The notes beneath the pieces were generated by a model. That model saw only the letters and a program-made list of their open reading frames with translations. It had not been told where the DNA came from and did not search any database. This document shows, in pieces, positions 10,548 through 23,085 of a stretch of DNA of 64,000 nucleotides (the first letter of the stretch is position 1; the number at the start of each line of letters is the position of its first letter). The DNA lies in contig NC_059561.1 of the NCBI RefSeq assembly GCF_905220415.1, positions 7,208,001 through 7,272,000 on the forward strand. The letters run 5' to 3'. The DNA comes from Colias croceus. Its lineage: Eukaryota > Arthropoda > Insecta > Lepidoptera > Pieridae. The translations under genes were made by a program, and so were the position numbers.

Positions 10548-11118
10548 TATTAAACGTAATAGTATTTGAAATAGACTGATACTTGTAAATAGTTACAATG
10601 GAGCCTTCACCAGTATTATAGTTAGTTTTAAGTTTTCTGTTGCCTCATGTGCCTTATCGAGTTCCTTCCAAATGCATCACAGTGTTCGTTTAGTTTGCTA
10701 TCTGATGAAGGAGGAAGTTTTGGAATTGCTTTAGTTGAAAAAGAAAGAGAATGTTGAATTATTTTGTTGAACGTTGATTGAATTGTTATTGTAAAGTATA
10801 ATATTATATTAGATGAGCGTGTAAGCGTTATATCTGTTAAAAATATAAGCTGTAAGTTGGTTGTTATATTGAAAAAGCAAAGAGCGAAGTTTTAAAGTTA
10901 TTCGAGTTTATATACATGTGTAGTAGTTATATTTTTAACTAAGAACGAAAATACATGAAATTGTAAAACTTTTTATACTTCCTCAAATAATTGAATTGCC
11001 TTCATTAGATAGGTTGAGTGTCAGTGACAATCCCGTAGTATAGTTTTATATTTTTATAATTGTACGGCCATAGTATTGAAACACAAATCTTAATGCAAAT
11101 GTATATTTAATATAATTA
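10548..11118 (+). other. Probable 3' UTR of gene A
   Basis: Single-copy-looking AT-rich sequence directly after the gene A stop, without ORFs or recognised repeats, running up to the first Helitron-like copy at 11119. The transcript end is not determined; a candidate AATAAA lies only beyond that insertion, near 11690. Confidence 0.4.
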
Positions 11119-11560
11119 TCTTAATATATATAAATCTCGTGTCACAATGTTTGTCCTCGATGGACTCCTAAACCACTTAACCGATTATAATACAAGTGAT
11201 AACTGCGTTAAAAACAACCGACTTCAAACTTGCACTTGCAAAATTTACAAATACCTACAGACAAAAATGCTCATAAAATAAAAACTACTGGGCTTATCCG
11301 AATAAAATTTTTATGGGACCAATTCGACACCATCCCGCATCGAACAAAAAAAGAATCACGTAAATCGGTTCAGAAACCTCGGAGTAATCGGTGTACATAC
11401 ATAAAAAAAAAAAAATATACCGGCCGAATTGATAACCTCCTCCTTTTTTTTGAAGTCGGTTAAAAATTCACACACCATGTGCAGTTCGATCCAACTTGAG
11501 AGATAGGATAGTTTAAATCTCAAATCGTTTTAGCGGGCGAAGCCGCGGGCGGTAAGCTAG
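11119..11560 (+). mobile_element. Helitron-like copy, TAATATATATAAATCTCGTG family, with nested insertion
   Basis: 5' TCTTAATATATATAAATCTC, 3' GCCGCGGGCGGTAAGCTAG|T. Compared with the copies at 17648 and 23983 it is interrupted at about 11193-11465 by another repeat. Confidence 0.75.
11193..11465. mobile_element. Interspersed repeat with AACCGACTTCAAA inverted ends, nested in the Helitron-like copy
   Basis: AACCGACTTCAAA near 11217 and its complement TTTGAAGTCGGTT near 11449 face each other. Between them ATGGGACCAATTCGACACC and CACGTAAATCGGTTCAGAAA. Fragments of related repeats occur at 27058 and 37746. The apparent 77-codon ORF is not gene-like. Confidence 0.65.
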
Positions 11561-12649
11561 TATTTTAATATATATTTATTCATGAGATTTTTTCTTTGAT
11601 TACATAGAGCACTTTAACTTAGTCATGCAGTTGAAAGCAGTAGAAATGAAATATTTAATTAGATAAATTTAATGATTGTTGTTAACTGTAAATAAAGTAG
11701 ATTAAGTATTTTTCGTATTGCCAAATAGAACCGAATTTTCAATATGTAGATACATATTTAGATAATATTGTGAGATTTTCAGAAAAAGTATTGACGAGAT
11801 ATATCGCTTTAAAATATGAAATTTTGCGTGTATAAAAATAATAGAGTAGAATGTAGATAATGAATATAAATTATTTATACAATTCAAACGATTAAGGGCC
11901 GATTTTTCAATCATTGGTTAAAACTTAACCGTCCAATAAAGTATTACACGATAATATTAAAATGTCACTTGTAAACTGTCAATTGCATGCAGAATACATT
12001 TTGAAATGGTAGTTTAATACGTTATTCGACGAATAAGTTTTCACCGAGGATTGAAAAATCAGCCCTAAAAATTAATATCCAGTGATTGAAGAGTTATTTT
12101 ATATTAAGAATATATTTTATGTAAAATGCAAATATATTTTATATGAATAACCACTAGCGTTGTGACTTGTGGTTAACATTGGTTTTTAGACAAATATGAT
12201 TCAGGTTCTATAGAGACAAAGTCTCGATTTAAAAATATAAAAAATGCCTTAAAAAAATAACTTTTTAAATCCCACCATGAAACATTGGTTTGCATTTTGA
12301 AGTTTTAGAAATATATTTTGTAATATACATTTGTATGTATATTTATAGATTTTGTACAAAAGTTTACGCACAAAAATGTTAAAAGATATTATACGTAATG
12401 TTTTATGAAATTTGTATTGTATTCTTCCAAATTTTAGACTATCTTTGATGTGTCTAGGTGCTATATTGTGGTGCCTAATTCCAGATATTATTTATAAACT
12501 TGTGTTCTAGATTGTATAATATAATATAAGCGAGTGTTGTCAGGTGTACACAATGTATTTTTATGTACTTAATGATGTAGGTGTTTTAATAAAAGGTCAA
12601 ACGTAATTTGTGTCTAATTTACCCCTACCTATAATACTGATACAGCTAG

Positions 12650-13390
12650 ATTGGTTTATTTCAGCTACTTTCATAGTATTATGTCCTATGGAATTCTACT
12701 ATGGGGCAGGGCAGCAGATATAGAAACTATATTTATCTTACAGAAAAGAGCCATTCGCTCTATATATAATTTACGTGCTCGGGACTCACTAAGAGATCTC
12801 TTTAAGAATACTGGTATACTTACTCTACCATCACAGTATATATTTAATAATATTTTGCATGTACACAAAAACGCCGACTTACACACAAGAGTAGGAGATA
12901 GACACTGTTATGGCACAAGGAACAGAAATAGAATTGAAATGCCATTTTTCCGATTAGCTAAAGTTAAAAATTCATTTATGGGTCAAGGTATACGCTTTTA
13001 CAATAGAATTCCTCATAATATTAGAGAGTTTAGTAGTTCTAAATTTAAAACTTATATAAAAAATGTACTAGTTCAGAGAGCGTACTACAGTATTCAGGAA
13101 TATATGGACGATAAAAACCCATGGAGGGTTGTCGCGTAAAAACCACAGGACAGTTCTTTGTATATTATGATATATTATGTATTTAGATATAAGTTACATA
13201 TTATGTAATATCGACATGATTTTAAAAGAGCAACTATGGAGTTTCTTGCCGATTCTTCTCCATAGATCACTGCTTTCCGAATCGGTGGTAAATGTTAAAA
13301 TAATTATGTAATGACGATTCGAAAGTGCTACTAAATAGTAGTCTAATTGAATAAATGAATGTTTGAGTTTGAGTTTTGAGTTTGAGCTAT
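12650..13390 (+). mobile_element. 5'-truncated LINE: reverse transcriptase C terminus and 3' UTR
   Basis: An open stretch to 13139 encodes the C-terminal region of a CR1/Jockey-group ORF2 (FHSIMSYGILLWGRAADIET, KRAIRSIYNLRARDSLRD, FYNRIPHNIREF). A 3' UTR follows, ending in a TTTGAG-type simple tail (about 13365-13387). It differs from the LINE at 42-52 kb, so it is a second family. The truncation at the 5' side is usual for target-primed insertion. Confidence 0.88.
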
Positions 13391-14957
13391 ATATACTATA
13401 TTATGTTTTATGTCATCCATTATTTTAACAATAATGGATGATTTCAAAAACTCCTAAATCGATTTTGAAAATTATTTCATCTGGTATGTACCTTCGTGTT
13501 CGTACCTACAATAATATAAAGTCAATGAACATTCATATACTGCACTAAATTAGAATCACGAGCCAAATAATTCTGCAGTAAAATAGAAAACTAAATTCAC
13601 AACAAATTAATGTTAAAAGCTCAAGCTTTTATTCTTTGAAACTTGTCTTCGGTTTTGACATTTACGTTTATTTTCTGTCATGATACGGGCTCCACTTTCA
13701 AATCTTAATACGACCCGTATCTTTTACAATGAATAATCATAACTTTTAACTGGATTGCTGTTTTTATAATAAATATCTCGTCTCTACTACACCCTTTGTA
13801 GTAGTATTAAAAGTAAGTACACCCTTATGAAGAGTACTTTTAGTGGAATATGTTTTTCAACTTTAAACCTTCACTGAATAGCAGAATATATTTTTTAATA
13901 TAAAAAGAAATAATACATTATATATTTTATCGCAGTTAGAACTTAGAAAGCTGTACAGATGCAATGAAACCACAAAAAATAAGCGCCTGTGGTATATTAT
14001 TAGCAATGACGTTAATAAGCATTGCGATAAAAATTATCGCAGGCACTTAAAATCACAACGAAGAAAATCGCGAATTAATTTCACATGCAAATGCAGAACA
14101 ATTAATTAATTGCATTACCATGACATGTTAATTTAGCATGATGCATCGCGTTTCATACTGGTCCATTAGAGTAATAAATCAGATGAAGTGTTCAAATAGG
14201 TTTGGCTTTAAAGAATCCACTCGAGGATTGTAAATTTATATTTCAAGTGCACTTGATGTATGCGGTACTATTATCTTAATACGTTGCCACAGGGTAGAGA
14301 AATTGGTTGTACGGTTACTGTGCTCTGTTTACTGTTAGGGTTATATTATGAAAAATGTATATTCTGTGATTATTATGGTCGGACAACAGCATAGGTAACA
14401 CTTTTATGTATCAAATTTCCTCGAATGTTGAAGTCTCTAGATGTATTTAATTATCATCCAACTATATTTTTTTAAGTTCCTTCGTATTAATACGAAAATC
14501 ACTAATCTTAATAAAATAATAATAGCGAAGTTGATTTGTTTTATGGGAGCATCGATCAAAAGTTATTTATCTAAAAACGATATTTTGTACGATGAAATTT
14601 TGAATAAACCAATCATAAGTCACTTCACAAATACAAAGCCGATTTATACCGTAAAATGTGCGTGTTTAATTATTTGGCTTTTGCGGCCGATTTTAATTAA
14701 AGTTATAGATTATAGAGATGTTATACCAACAAATACAATATTAATTTCGACCATTATTCATAGTTATAATAATTGAACATTCATACTGTATTTTACTCTG
14801 TGTACGATATAGAGAGGTAGGAACATGGTTTTTTCCGACGAGTGGAAAGCGTCAATGCCCCCTGGCTTGGAGTAAAATATGTGACAATGATTGAGGGGAT
14901 ATATCTGAAGATTTATAATATTTTGAAGTGAACATTGTTTAGAACTTTCTTTAAATT

Positions 14958-15085
14958 TCAGGGCCGCATCATGACAATACAATCACGTTATGGAGTGTAA
15001 CGACGATTTTGGTATAATTGAATATTGCCAAAGAAGTTTCACTTCTGACGCGTACTCGGCACACACGATTTTTTAAGATTCTCCA
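14958..15085 (-). repeat. Related repeat fragment with AAGAAGTTTCACTTCT and CGGCACAC
   Basis: GGGCCGCATCATGACAATAC, GGAGTGTAACGACGATTTTG, AGAAGTTTCACTTCTGACGC, CTCGGCACACACG. Shares order and motifs with 52020-52160 and, in part, with 63927-64000. Confidence 0.65.
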
Positions 15086-15412
15086 CTATTTCGATTTATT
15101 TGTCTGTAATTATTAGTACCTAGTTAATTGGTATAAGTTTTGTTGAAATAACAGGAGCATAACTGGAAAGATCGAGTTCAGAGATTATCTACCTACATAC
15201 ATATACATATACAGGGTGTAATCGTTAAGTGTGCACAGGCGATTATTCCGTAACTATTACAGATATCAAAAAACTTTAAACTGATATCGAAAGTATTTAA
15301 CCTAATGAGTAAAATGGCCATAATAAATTTTTAAAAATAAAACGAGAAATATCTAAAAAATTAACTTGAAACCCTCCCATACATTTAGTATGAGATACGA
15401 ATATCCCATGTA

Positions 15413-16318
15413 CATGGGTTGATCCGAAAGTAATGATAATCAATATTAAACAAGGTCATTACAGTTATAATAATTATGTAGTTCTCTAGATAGTCTTCTA
15501 ACTAGAAAATATACATCAATATTTTTTTTCCTAAACTTAAAAAAAAAACTTTGACTTCATCCACAAAAACCCCTCCACGCGGCCATCACTTCGCTGTCGT
15601 CTTAAAATAATTTATTGCTAAGAAAGTGTTTCTTGTGCCGAGGAAAGAGATAAAAGTTAATAGGAGCTAGATCTAAAAAATAGGGTAGGTGTTCAAGCAT
15701 TTTGAATGCCGATTTTTGAATGGCAGCCATCGCAACTGACGCTTTGTAATCTGGTGCGTTGTCTTGGTGAAACAGCGTTCAGGTCCGCAGTTTGCCATGT
15801 CTCTTTTCCTTACTAACCTACCGCAATCTTTTAATTTGGTCTGTTTAGTAAGAGCCCAATAAAGTGGCTACCTTTTTAAAATATTCCACCATAATTATTC
15901 CTTCAGCGTCCCAAAAAACTACTGCTTTAATCTAACCTACTGATTTTCACTTTGAATTTCTTCATCGTCACTTTGGAAGCTCGCATCCAGGACATTGATT
16001 GTTTTTTGGTTTCAGCATAAACATGGTGAACTCGGGTAACGTCCATGATCACAAAACGTGACAAAAAATTATCCTGATATCATTAAAAATTTAGAAATTT
16101 ACACTCTACATGTCGAATCGTTGTTTTTTCTTTTCGTCGGGAAACATTCTGGCACGCACGGTTCACATTCAAATTAATGTAAATAATTGGAAACGTGGCC
16201 TGTTGATATGATTTTTTTGTGATTACTTAGTGAATACATGAGCAAGCAAAAAACATTTATTTTATATTTTTATGTGCACAGGAAATACCCAATTATCATT
16301 ACTTTTGGATCAACCTAG
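15413..16318 (-). mobile_element. Mariner element relic nested in the 15210-16671 element
   Basis: TA duplications at 15411-15412 and 16319-16320. TIRs GGTTGATCCGAAAGTAATGA and its counterpart with one change. It contains decayed mariner transposase sequence on the minus strand. Confidence 0.85.
15556..15790 (-). pseudogene. Mariner transposase fragment (catalytic domain)
   Basis: Minus-strand translation gives FHQDNAPDYKASVAMAAIQK and then MLEHLPYFLDLAPINFYLFP. These are the second Asp (QDNAP) and the last Asp (LDLAP) regions of a mariner-type enzyme. Surrounding frames are broken, so this is inactive. Confidence 0.82.
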
Positions 16319-17030
16319 TACATTTAATATGAAAGATTTTAGCTTTTTCTTTCTTTTTTTGGTTTTCTGCTTTAATTACTTCGCAAATTTGAAGGGAAGT
16401 TCATTTAGAAACTGTAAATAGAGCTCCTCATTGTATTGCACAATGAGGACATCACTTCGAAAATCTGCTATGAATACAAAATGTATGGGAAATAAAATGT
16501 ATGGGAGCGTTTAATGTAACATTTTTGGATATTTCTCGTTTTATTTTTAAAAATTTATTATGGCCATTTTACTCATTAGGTTAAGAACTTTCGATATCAG
16601 TTTAAAGTTTTTTGGTATCTGCAATAGTTACGGAATAATCGCTTGTGCACACTTAACGATTACACCCTGTATAGTTCGTAGAGTTGTATAAATTTAGAAC
16701 AATAAGAACAATTGTCTCAACAGTTCAGATAACAGCTGTAAGCCTGTAACCGTAACAAAGTTTAATTTTCTATTGGAAATTAGTATTTGTGATAAGAACA
16801 ATGATATTTTCTTCAGTTCAAGTATATTCGGTTGAACATTGTACATTAATAGTCTAAGTTGTAACAACACACAGCTGATAGATGTAATAAAAACACAAAT
16901 AAAAGCATTTTTTGAAAGTTTTTATTGCAAAATGGGAATAGGATATTTCACGGTTCCAATAATATTACTCAAACTCATGCTTATTCATTCTTCATCAAGT
17001 CTTTCTTTATCGTTGATTATCTATAATATA

Positions 17031-17195
17031 CTAGCTGTGCTCCGCGGTTTCACCGGCCGCGACGTGGCTCCGCTCCTGTTGGTGTTAGCGTAATGATAAT
17101 ATATCGCCTTTGCCTTCCTCGATAAATGGGCTATATCTAACACCGAAAGAATTTTTCAAACAAAAAAACTCTTCAGCTCTATACTATTAGTATAG
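17031..17195 (-). mobile_element. Helitron-like copy, CTAGCTGTGCTCCGCGG family
   Basis: Read on the minus strand it ends CCGCGGAGCACAGCTAG. Blocks GGCTCCGCTCCTGTTGGTGT, CTTCCTCGATAAATGGGCTA and ACTCTTCAG match 22891 and 31020. Confidence 0.72.
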
Positions 17196-17478
17196 ATTAA
17201 TTAGTATAGATTAACTCGGAATATCACCTTTTACTACATTAAACAGACGCGCCGACTGAATTAAAATCTTCTTTCGGTCATATCTCAAGACTTAACCTGA
17301 AACATAAATGCATTGTATCCTAAACTCGATCGACCGACAGCCAATAATTGATTGCAGAGATGAAACGGATGTATGCAAAACAATGTGTGCGAGCGAGATG
17401 CTAAACTGAAAATGTACAGGTGCATTTTAACTGGGAAATATCTCTTGCATGTGTTTAGGAACATTGTATGTGATATGA

Positions 17479-17535
17479 CCTCCTTGTTAAAGTGGTTGTA
17501 GCTTTTCATTCGAGAGGTTCGATCTTTGGTAGAGA
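17479..17535 (+). mobile_element. Decayed SINE head (tRNA-like)
   Basis: CTCCTTGTTAAAGTGGTTG and GAGAGGTTCGATCTTTGGT resemble box A and box B of the SINE at 57712. No intact body follows. Confidence 0.45.
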
Positions 17536-17647
17536 TAATATGAGTAATCGTCATACATATTGCGTATATTATATAAAACGTATATGTATATAAAATAGGT
17601 ATATATCATAGATTTTAGACAAATATTATTGAAAATATATAAATTAA

Positions 17648-17814
17648 CTAGCGGTTCGCCCCGGCTTCGCTCGTGGTACCTACATGTTTAAACTATCCTA
17701 TCTCTCAAGTTGGATCAAACTGCACATGGTGTGCGAATTTTATTATAATCGGTTAAGTGGTTTAGGAGTCCATTGAGGACAAACATTGTGACACGAGATT
17801 TATATATATTAAGA
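17648..17814 (-). mobile_element. Helitron-like copy, TAATATATATAAATCTCGTG family
   Basis: CTAGCGGTTCGCCCCGGCTT, then AACTATCCTATCTCTCAAGT and GAGTCCATTGAGGAC, to TATATATTAAGA. Uninterrupted relative of 11119-11560. Confidence 0.75.
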
Positions 17815-18245
17815 AGATTACTGAACCATGTTGTTTTTTCTCGAACTTTCACACAAATATACTTAATTTACTCGTTTTAAAAGACAAAATTTTCCTCTTT
17901 ATAAAGTCAGTATTGATAAGTAATTAAGAGTTATTACGTACACACGTAATATATTCAAAATAACAACACCTAAAAATCAACCTACCCAAAAAGTTTAATA
18001 CCTTAAAAAATACATCCTGTATTTTCAACAAACAACATACAGTGTGAGCGATATTAAATCTTAAGCTGAAAAAACACGATACAGCTTACAGCCGTCGAGG
18101 CGCGAAATCACTGGGCCGTTCAAAAATATTATATACAGAGTGTTCTGAAAACTTTAAAAAAATATGACATTGAATTAATTAGTAATTAAGAGTATTATTA
18201 TTCTTTAAATTATTTATTTCTAATTATCTTAATTTTGTAACTCTA

Positions 18246-18475
18246 ATATAAAAAATGTGTGCGTGTACTAGTGTGCACACGTAAGAAGTGAAACTTCTTT
18301 ATGACCTTATTTTTCAAAAAATAATTTACTTTATGCAACTTTACAGAAATACGTCGAAGCACGCGTGGTAGGGATAAGAAAAATATGGCGCGTAACGGAA
18401 AAATGTCACGCGTAACGAAAAAATGTTACACTAAATTTTTTTCCAACCCCGATAAAGAAGTTTCACTTCAACAAT
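18246..18475 (+). repeat. Interspersed repeat, GTGTGCGTGTACTAGTGTAC family, copy 2
   Basis: Second copy of the 8457-8681 repeat with a short internal duplication (CGCGTAACGGAAAAATGTCA then CGCGTAACGAAAAAATG). Confidence 0.8.
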
Positions 18476-20630
18476 TTGATATAAACTACAGAAAAATAAT
18501 TTATGAGTACTTACAAATTTTTTAAATGCTACAAAATGTTATCGTGATTTTTATTGTAATTTTTTATCAATTAGCTTAGGTAACTATTGTATAATATTGC
18601 TTTAGTCCATAAGACATGCCTACATCGTACAAATGTTTTAATATAGCAAGACAAAAGCATTCCTAGACATTATTAATATAGATTTCAATATAATATTCGC
18701 AATTTAGTGTAGCCATGATACGGACTAAAATTGCATACGTCAATACTGTACGTCAAGGCAAATATTCAGGTAAATTATATTAAATTGAATACTTATGTAT
18801 TATTCGAATATATTTCTTTCATGCTATGTATAGTTAACGTATTTAAAACTGATTTTTTCAATTTTAAAATAATATGCCTGACGTAAAATAATAGCAACCC
18901 TCCACATCAGCGTCATTCACAATGTTGCAATGCAAATTACCAAGGTGTAACAATTTGGTTACAATTCTTCATTAAATATAAATGAATTTGATTCGAAGTG
19001 TTATATAGTACGATTTCCTACTTTTATACCAAAAAATGATTAGATGAAAATATAATATACTAGATACTTTTGTATAAATATTATTAAATTATACTTATGA
19101 TAAAAATTCGGCGCCTACAGTTTTTCTAATGCAACAAAGAATCAGTCTGTATAAAGTGACGTCACATGTAAAAACAACTCATTCGGACTACTAATCCCAC
19201 TGCGTTCCAATTTGGCTACTTAACGCTTTTATTAACTTCTATAGCTATGTATTAGAAACGGTTAAAATATGCGCAGCTTCACCACAGATTTTGATGGGGT
19301 TTTTACTTTTTAATAGATATAGTGAAGAGACCTGCCTCTTTTTTCTGTCTCGTTTTAATATATTATCTATAGCAAAAAGTTATTTATAACTTGTTAAGTT
19401 TGATTTTTTTTTGTATAATGGAAAAGGAGATGGATGGATGAACATGATGTCCAGTGACATATAAGGGGTGTTAATATCTACCAGAAAAATTTTCCCAGTT
19501 ATTGTAACATTTTTTTTATTTACGAGTTAATAAACCAAAACATAAATATTTTTTTCAATTTCAGTAAATCTTGAGATAAGATTATTCGAATGAATTCTGC
19601 AGCATTATAATTTTAGTAATAGATTTGTATTTTGCTATTACATTTTCGTTTCTATAACGTTCTGAAATATGAAATTGTAATAAATTATAATCTGTTTCTC
19701 ATATAAAACAAAAATAAAACTATTCCATTGTCCATATTTCAAGACGAGACCTCATTGTTCATACTAAGACTACCTTAATGTTGAAAAATACTCTATAAAT
19801 GTTAGATAAATCATTGAAAATGTTAAGAAATACGTAGAAATATAATTTGAGTTCCGCAACGAATCGTAAGCAGTAATAATAACATCCGTAGTACTTTATA
19901 CTGTATATATTTTGTACCACAGCGAGTAAAGAGTAATGAAGATATAGAGACAGAATAATATTATAAATTAATTATGCAGGGTCTTCAAACAAATAATGCT
20001 TTTGATATATTTTAATCTGTGTAATAGTGTTTTCATATCGTGGAATCATTAAAAATAACAATAAATTATGTCGGTATAAAACATGTTGATTCGGTGAAAT
20101 TTGATCGTTTTGCAGTGTATATCCCTTAGTATATCCAATCAGAATACATTTTTATATGTCCTATCTATGTCTGAATTTAGTTAGTAACAAAATATGAAGG
20201 TCAAATAAATCGAAAACAAAACAAACGAAATCAGGACGATGTAACTAGTGTAATACACTTATCGTAGCGTATTCTTCAATGTATTAACTAGACTAGAGGG
20301 AGGAAAAGAGTAGAGCCCAAAATTTTTACCCTATGTTTCAACTGACAGAGATCCCTGGTCGTGGCCTCTATTAATATAAGTGAAAAAATTAACTGAACAT
20401 TGTTTAATATGTAACATATAAGGACAATATTGTATAGTCACATAGTTACGTCAATTCTACCCTTATTAGAATGTAGAGCCTTTTTTTTTGGGTTTTCATC
20501 ACAGTGCTAATAATTTTTATTATTTAACGGAACCATCTGTGTCAATCATGTGTCAATATTATGTTGTATGTTCAAGTAAATCAATAATAGATTTATAGCG
20601 TTGTAGGATATTTTGTACCTACAAGTAGAT
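18476..20630. other. Intergenic, no gene seen
   Basis: AT-rich sequence without a supported ORF, exon or intact repeat. A short piece near 19275-19325 (CACAGATTTTGATGGGGTTT) resembles the body of the TCACTACATAG Helitron-like family. Confidence 0.5.
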
Positions 20631-20702
20631 GCGTTGGTGGTGTAATGGTCAGCATAGTTGCCTTCCAAGCAGTTGATCCGGGTTCGATTCCCGGCCAACG
20701 CA
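20631..20702 (+). tRNA. tRNA-Gly(TCC): tRNA-Gly (anticodon TCC)
   Basis: Cloverleaf visible by eye: 7-bp acceptor stem GCGTTGG with CCAACGC, D-arm region with box A TGGTGTAATGG, anticodon loop CTTCCAA (anticodon TCC) on a stem with two G-T wobbles, T-arm CCGGGTTCGATTCCCGG containing box B, discriminator A at 20702. A short run of T (20706-20710) follows and can terminate RNA polymerase III. No intron. Intact enough to be a functional gene rather than a SINE head. Confidence 0.93.
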
Positions 20703-22477
20703 CACTTTTTATTTCGTCTCATTTAATAATAAACATAAATTAAGTAAAGTATTGTCTTTACCTCGCAATGTACATGATTCATAGTCTTATAAATATTTCA
20801 ACAATTTTATTATTTTTGCGGCCTCTATATTCCGACATTAACAAACTAATATTATAGAGTATAGAACCCAAAACTCTATATTACTTTCGAACGCCATAAA
20901 AAAAATTAGTACAATAATAAAAACGTCTAAATCAAAGCTGCTCTGTGCACACCCCATTTAAGATGTAAACACATAAGTATAGCACACCCCCTACAGGGGG
21001 TTGGTTTCAGTCGCAGCGGCGTACTGCCGCGAACGGACGCGAAACGGCGAAGCCTACGCCATTTTGAAAAAGGTTCCATAATTTAAAAATAAAAAACATT
21101 TATCCAGCCAGCCAACAATCAATAAAAAATCTAAAATACGTTCTTATCCAGCCAGCCATTATATTCGACCTTTTTGTATTCTATTTTCTTTTTTTGAAAT
21201 TTAGAACTAAAGGTTTGAATATGATTGCTGGCTGGTGGAACGGATACATAAACTATTTTGCGAATATTTCGCTGTTAAACCTTTTTTAAATAGTGCTGTT
21301 TATTTTTTTTCATAGGGGTGTTTTTTGTTTGTTCGTCATGCCTTGAAAATCAATTGAGTAAGTATATACCTATACATACACAATAAAAAAAGAAAATGCT
21401 ATAGTTTTAATTGTGCATTATGTTGATATTTTCCCAAATTTATTAATAGCAATCATTTCATATTCTGTCAAGATTTAGAATTTGTAGGTATGGAAAAAAT
21501 ATAGAATAATAATTTACCTCTACATTAGTTAGGTCAGTCCATTTTGAGACAAATATTAAAAAATCTAAATCTATATAGCCCTCAGATATAAACTCAAAAT
21601 AGAGCTTGATGAACATAATATTAAATATGAAATAATTTTCATAAATATGTATAATATGTATCATATATTCTTCTATCTTTATATGTACATGTATATCGAA
21701 ACAATTACGAGCTTTTCAGTACTGTTAACTGCAAAATATTTGAACGAAAAAAAAACATAATAAATACAATTCTGGACCAAAGCTTAGTTCCAAAAAGCTC
21801 TAATATATAATAATAAGTTATTTAATTACAGATTATGTTTCTGTGTTATTTTAATATGATTATCTGTACACCATCTACTCTGATAAGATAAGGAAGATTT
21901 GCTGTCTTCAAAGCTTGTAAAATTAATTCAAAAGGTCCCCAAAATTACTCTACAGATTTTAATATTTATTTTAACAGCAGAAAGCTTCCCTATTCCGGTG
22001 TGAAATAGGCTATATTTTCTTAAATTTAAGGATAGACCTTATTGGAGCCTGGGTAAAAAATCAGTCTTAACCCGGCATTGAGCCCCGAGTGGCCCGATCT
22101 GACCACGACACAATAGATTTTCTATTGTGTCTGTGATTCCGGGGGCTGAGTTATTAAAAAAACATTAAAAAACAAACATAATATTTTTATATTATTTAAG
22201 AAGTAAATGCAAATTAGTATTATTTTTTTTAATATTTACTAACATTGGCTTATAAGTCACGTACTAACATAAATGGATCTCTGTCATCTAATTGTTTAAA
22301 ATAAATAAATAAATAAGACATTCATTATAACTTAATTGTGTTTGAACAATGAATAAATATTTGAAATCGAGTCTGAAGATGGTTTGTAAATACGGGTCCA
22401 GACATTACAGAATGTATCTATACCTTTAATAATTGAATTTCGTCTTTCAATTAAGTTGTTTAACAATTTATGGTACA
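20703..22477. other. Intergenic, no gene seen
   Basis: A less AT-rich patch at 20980-21070 (CAGCGGCGTACTGCCGCGAA) and an imperfect inverted pair CCAGCCAGC...GCTGGCTGG at 21105 and 21228 stand out. 22075-22150 is GC-rich with an ACAATAGATTTTCTATTGT hairpin. Nothing assignable. Confidence 0.45.
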
Positions 22478-22720
22478 CTAGCTTTCCGAACGCAGCTTCG
22501 CTCGCGTTTTTAAAGAAAAACCCGCACAGTCCCGTGGATGCATATTTGTTACTCTTTCACGCAAATACTACTTAACCAATTATAATGAAATTTAGCACAC
22601 ATATAGAGGGTAACTTGGATTAACACATACGATAGATATTATCGCGGAAATCCCACAAGAACGGGAACTATGCGGGTTTTTTCTTTGAAAACGCGAGCGA
22701 AGCCGTGGGCGGAAAGCAAG
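22478..22720. mobile_element. Helitron-like element with two opposed 3' ends
   Basis: Left side is a minus-oriented 3' end (CTAGCTTTCCGAACGCAGCT, AAAGAAAAACCCGCACAGTC). The right side is a plus-oriented copy with GGAACTATGCGGGTTTTTTC and AGCCGTGGGCGGAAAGCAAG. Between them lies the usual body (GTTACTCTTTCACGCAAATA). It resembles two copies joined in inverse orientation. Confidence 0.65.
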
Positions 22721-22890
22721 TGTATTTATACCTTTATTAATTGAAATTTAGTTGTTTAACAAATGGTAAATGTGGGCTTAGACAACGTTAATGTGTGATA
22801 TTGTGTACTTAAATTGTAGGTAATATATTTGTTTCCACTTAGGGATAATAGGCTTTTTATGAGGGTTAAAGTCATAAGCATAGTAAAGTA

Positions 22891-23085
22891 CTAGCTGCGC
22901 TCCGCATTTTCACCCGCGTGGCTCCGTTCCTGTTGATCTTAGCGTGATGATAATATATACCATATAGCCTTCCTCGATAAATGAGCTATCTAAAACTGAA
23001 ATAATTTTTCAAATCGGACCAGTAGTTCCTGAGATTAGCGCGTTCAAACAAACAAACAAACTCTTCAGCTTTGTAATATTAGTAC
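22891..23085 (-). mobile_element. Helitron-like copy, CTAGCTGTGCTCCGCGG family
   Basis: CTAGCTGCGCTCCGCATTTT, CGTGATGATAATATATACC, ACTCTTCAGCTTTGTAATAT. Same family as 17031 and 31020. Confidence 0.72.

Larger units (their letters stand above)
15210..16671. mobile_element. TA-flanked inverted-repeat element (host of a mariner insertion)
   Basis: Ends TACAGGGTGTAATCGTTAAG and its reverse complement, flanked by TA at 15208-15209 and 16672-16673. The two arms agree over about 150 bp with few differences. No ORF of its own. The inner 906 bp (15413-16318) is a later mariner insertion, so the original element was about 550 bp. Confidence 0.87.

Noticed and set aside
14441..14776. 111-codon ORF
   Set aside because: Ile/Leu/Asn-rich translation expected from AT-rich DNA, no motif, no exon signals.
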